From JAHFLQ01 sp964432465 (GTDB taxonomy: Bacteria > Patescibacteriota > Minisyncoccia > UBA6257 > WO2-44-18), in contig CAYSNI010000064.1 of NCBI GenBank assembly GCA_964432465.1, positions 1 through 29,658 of the forward strand: DNA of 29,658 bases, in the 5' to 3' direction. Both the position numbers and the translations under genes were made by a program. The notes beneath the pieces are model-generated. The model was not told the origin of the DNA. It made no database searches and worked only from the letters and a program-made list of their open reading frames with translations. This document shows positions 28,401 to 29,658 of this stretch, one piece after another (the first letter of the stretch is position 1; every line of letters starts with the position of its first letter).

Positions 28401-29658
28401 CCGCACCGTCTGCGCCATCGCCAATGTCAAATACTTGAGTCTGGAAACGACCACGTACTTTTCCAGCCGAATCTTGGAAGTAAATACTGCCGGTGGATGT
28501 AGCGCCAAGGCCGTTACCAGAAGCTCGCAAGGACAAGCCAAAGCCACTTGCCGAAGCGTCAGAAGTGATCACCCCACGGAAAACTACATCACCAGCAAAG
28601 GTGGAGGTGGCGGTCGTAGAAGTCGCGATAACATAACCAGTCTTTACATTATTCGCGGCAAAGAGCCGGTCAGCCAAAATCGTACCGTCAACTCCCACTT
28701 CCGCGCCCGGAGTAGTAGTCGCGCCGATAGCCACATTTCCGCCGTCTTTCACATTGAACACCGTGACTCCATTATCTTGCAACACTAAAATATCACCCGT
28801 CGCGTTATTGCCATGATTAAAGATCGCAGTGTTCCGATTAGCATCACCGCCCCCACCTTCAACCGCGAAAGAAGCGCTCGGTACGGTTGTACCTACTCCA
28901 ACCGCATTTTGACTGGGCCTTATTCGTAGCACGCTTGAGTTAAAAATAATGTCATCGTTAGAATCTACGACACTAATAGTAAGGTTACCGGTAGAGCCCA
29001 CAGCAAACTGACCAGTATTAGCGCCGCCTTGGTCAAGCCAGATTGTTGGGTCGTTAGTTCCGTCATTCTTGATATGGAGATCAACCTGCGGATTTTCTAT
29101 ATTAATCCCAAGATTACCATTAAAATAAGATTCACCATTCACAGACAACTGTGCGCCACCAGGAGTTGTCGTACCCACAGACAGCGTTGAGGTAGCAATA
29201 AAGCTGGAAGCAGTAGAAGTAGCCGCGATGTTCACGTTACCGCCGAGAACCGTGGTAGTACCGTGCACGGCTAGTCCGCCACCAGGAGTGGTTGAGCCAA
29301 TGCCTACCGCTCCAACTGCGCTGATAGATAAGGTAGTTGATCCAGTGGAGTTTTGAACCTGAAGAATATCTCCGGAATAGTCATCCAGCGGGCCGAAGCC
29401 TCGGAGAACGAGCGCGTTGGAAACGGTCGAGGTAGCAACAATGGTGAAGGAGTTGTTCTGGTCGGATTGGATTGTGGAAGTACCGAACAAAGCTCGGCCG
29501 GCCTGGTTGATGGAGACGACGGTGGTGGTGGCGGCACCGCTCCCGTTACGATTCTGGATCAGAAACTCACCGAGACCGGTAGATTCAATGACGATCTGGA
29601 AATTCGCATCGGTTGAGGTGTCCGCGAGATCGAAGATAAGGTCTTTGGCATCGGCAGT
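25414..29658 (-). CDS. Giant secreted fibre or adhesin-like protein, N-terminus beyond window
   Basis: The open frame continues to the right edge, giving 1414 visible residues; an apparent start at 29490 is only a TTG inside the frame. The first 400 or so visible residues are Ser/Thr-rich tail-fibre-like repeats of the form VGIGSTTPGGGLAVHG, with TTT/TST runs. Then a beta segment (VQVIRIPNWSNVTVSDGG, GTVTLNAEKSIDVSGKG; about 27.83-28.05 kb) leads into a Gly-rich region of about 290 residues (26.93-27.81 kb). Next comes DVAERFPVKDSSIESGDVMV to ALEYHSKGIGTVMMFI (about 26.3-26.75 kb), which resembles C-terminal self-processing or trimerisation domains of phage tail fibres. After another beta region, a Pro/Glu-rich tail (25.42-25.66 kb) ends the protein. 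No sortase motif or terminal membrane span is visible. It is probably a long cell-surface filament for host contact. Confidence 0.85.
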   Translation of the reverse strand, partial: TADAKDLIFDLADTSTDANFQIVIESTGLGEFLIQNRNGSGAATTTVVSINQAGRALFGTSTIQSDQNNSFTIVATSTVSNALVLRGFGPLDDYSGDILQVQNSTGSTTLSISAVGAVGIGSTTPGGGLAVHGTTTVLGGNVNIAATSTASSFIATSTLSVGTTTPGGAQLSVNGESYFNGNLGINIENPQVDLHIKNDGTNDPTIWLDQGGANTGQFAVGSTGNLTISVVDSNDDIIFNSSVLRIRPSQNAVGVGTTVPSASFAVEGGGGDANRNTAIFNHGNNATGDILVLQDNGVTVFNVKDGGNVAIGATTTPGAEVGVDGTILADRLFAANNVKTGYVIATSTTATSTFAGDVVFRGVITSDASASGFGLSLRASGNGLGATSTGSIYFQDSAGKVRGRFQTQVFDIGDGADGAVTVAEVEDCTVSDIDDDSSASGPTCYAVDLGNPTTGAETPTMVTSGQNQVAVATTGTGWLIAGDEIMIIQMSAAATNTPNASTTPEAAIGFYEYKTVDEITSGGIITVTTNFEHTYYDDDLRNDVQVIRIPNWSNVTVSDGGQLTVSRYGTSTHSGDTAGSLGTGGVLVFRANGTVTLNAEKSIDVSGKGFLGGLFATSTGVAGAGGVGDGGHGNQGGNGGEGDMAQGPGAGGGGGGGFGGGHGRGTGTGDGTGGGGGGSGGGGAGGSYGIPTSKGFEGGSGGGGGNDTGAGGPVGPGGIGGGAASSTPYMPKDLSRISIGSGGGAGGGGGGAGGGGAGDSAAGSDNGGAGGAGGLGGSGGAGGGSLLIFANALTIDSTAGNAILANGLGGGSGTAGADGTAGTSNATRTGGSGGGGAAGGSGGGGSGGAVYIKTGSLSFVDGIPAEPWLAATSTASKPLGGGTGGAASASAPVASGFGGGGSGCPGGKAGQVGSYMQQSDGLDNCASGSAGTTGYIRLDYDSANSPQRGLIVPSPVFTVTNQYGQIHAGSLNTVAADVAERFPVKDSSIESGDVMVIGNDVAQAEDTLRGTAFLERSSSPYAKNAIGIVSTEPGIELGKEEFKNQVTRPIAIAGRVPVKVTDEGGPIKPGDYLTTAYSQGYAMKANRSGATIGRALEYHSKGIGTVMMFINIGYQQLDWNVELEDTTKTIQQGGEWISTTTSNSFLINQKGSGSLLQLQQNGVDRLLIRNDGSIDANVNNVDGQPDKALFVVRSNDAELFKIDARGNLSLKGVIRVENDSFAGSMTTNEEGWADITFDYSVGTGKPSIQLTPEANATGLILAQIANLFKDNDGNYTGFRLQAFGVPGGKTIASTTIHYLVTAKQTGYQTVIAPSLGTTTPEVLASTTPGLVVSPPNPIIVIEEPVVVEPPAPGPVELVPAPAPAPEATSTPEVVPVPEPSESPSQAEPASQPVTISEPAPTPISEPAPEAPATP

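Noticed and set aside
29488..29490. Start of the giant protein at 29490
   Set aside because: The codon is TTG within an uninterrupted frame that continues to 29658 with the same repeat style, so the gene is partial, not complete.
29304..29616. Frames on both strands near the right edge
   Set aside because: They overlap the giant protein, whose frame is open to the window end and has consistent repeat character.
1..29658. TGA recoded as glycine, as in some CPR lineages
   Set aside because: Several genes, including murD, end at TGA at the expected length, and no gene body is interrupted by in-frame TGA.

Overview
This window looks like chromosome from a reduced-genome bacterium of the Candidate Phyla Radiation (Patescibacteria, most likely a Parcubacteria-type lineage). 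The evidence is the set of compact genes with 0-4 nt spacing, a PilM-PilT-PilD block next to ligA and gatCA, a giant Ser/Thr/Gly-rich surface protein, and small membrane proteins of a kind I know from that group. TGA is used as a stop (for example at the end of murD), which argues against the lineages that recode TGA as glycine. All assignments were made by reading; no database search was run.

Layout. (1) Positions 1-2.7 kb hold a visibly more AT-rich, accessory-looking block on the minus strand: a partial GHKL-type ATPase, a small uncharacterised protein, a long helical protein ending in a SAM-methyltransferase domain, and a frameshifted small gene. It stops at a tRNA-Lys gene whose transcript begins with a broken, hairpin-interrupted copy of the 5' part of the same tRNA. 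(2) Positions 3.1-6.6 kb hold a DDAH/amidinotransferase-family enzyme, a UDP-glucuronate decarboxylase divergent from murD, and tRNA-Asp. The murD reading frame opens with a long palindromic element. (3) Positions 6.6-9.2 kb hold a small protein, a membrane protein with a HEPN-like tail, and gatA-gatC for transamidation of mischarged tRNA. (4) Positions 9.2-14.9 kb hold a minus-strand operon read pilM > pilT > prepilin peptidase > membrane protein > ligA > anchored protein, closed by a hairpin terminator. (5) Positions 14.9-20.6 kb hold comF, a P-type cation ATPase, tRNA-Ser, an unrecognised gene, and the thyA-folA pair. (6) Positions 20.8 kb to the right edge hold a minus-strand cell-surface cluster. 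Read in transcription order, this cluster has a giant Gly-rich fibre or adhesin running off the window, a secreted four-repeat protein, an anchored lipoprotein-like protein, a secreted dockerin protein and a membrane-anchored cohesin protein.

The most interesting biology is the adjacent dockerin and cohesin genes inside the surface cluster. They suggest a calcium-dependent, non-covalent way of docking extracellular proteins to the cell, in an organism not expected to make a cellulosome. A second theme is palindromic elements inserted into genes: in frame at the start of murD, and in the D-loop and anticodon arm of a tRNA-Lys copy. A third is that several promoters lie so close to their start codons that the mRNAs should be leaderless or nearly so, while other genes carry ordinary Shine-Dalgarno sites.
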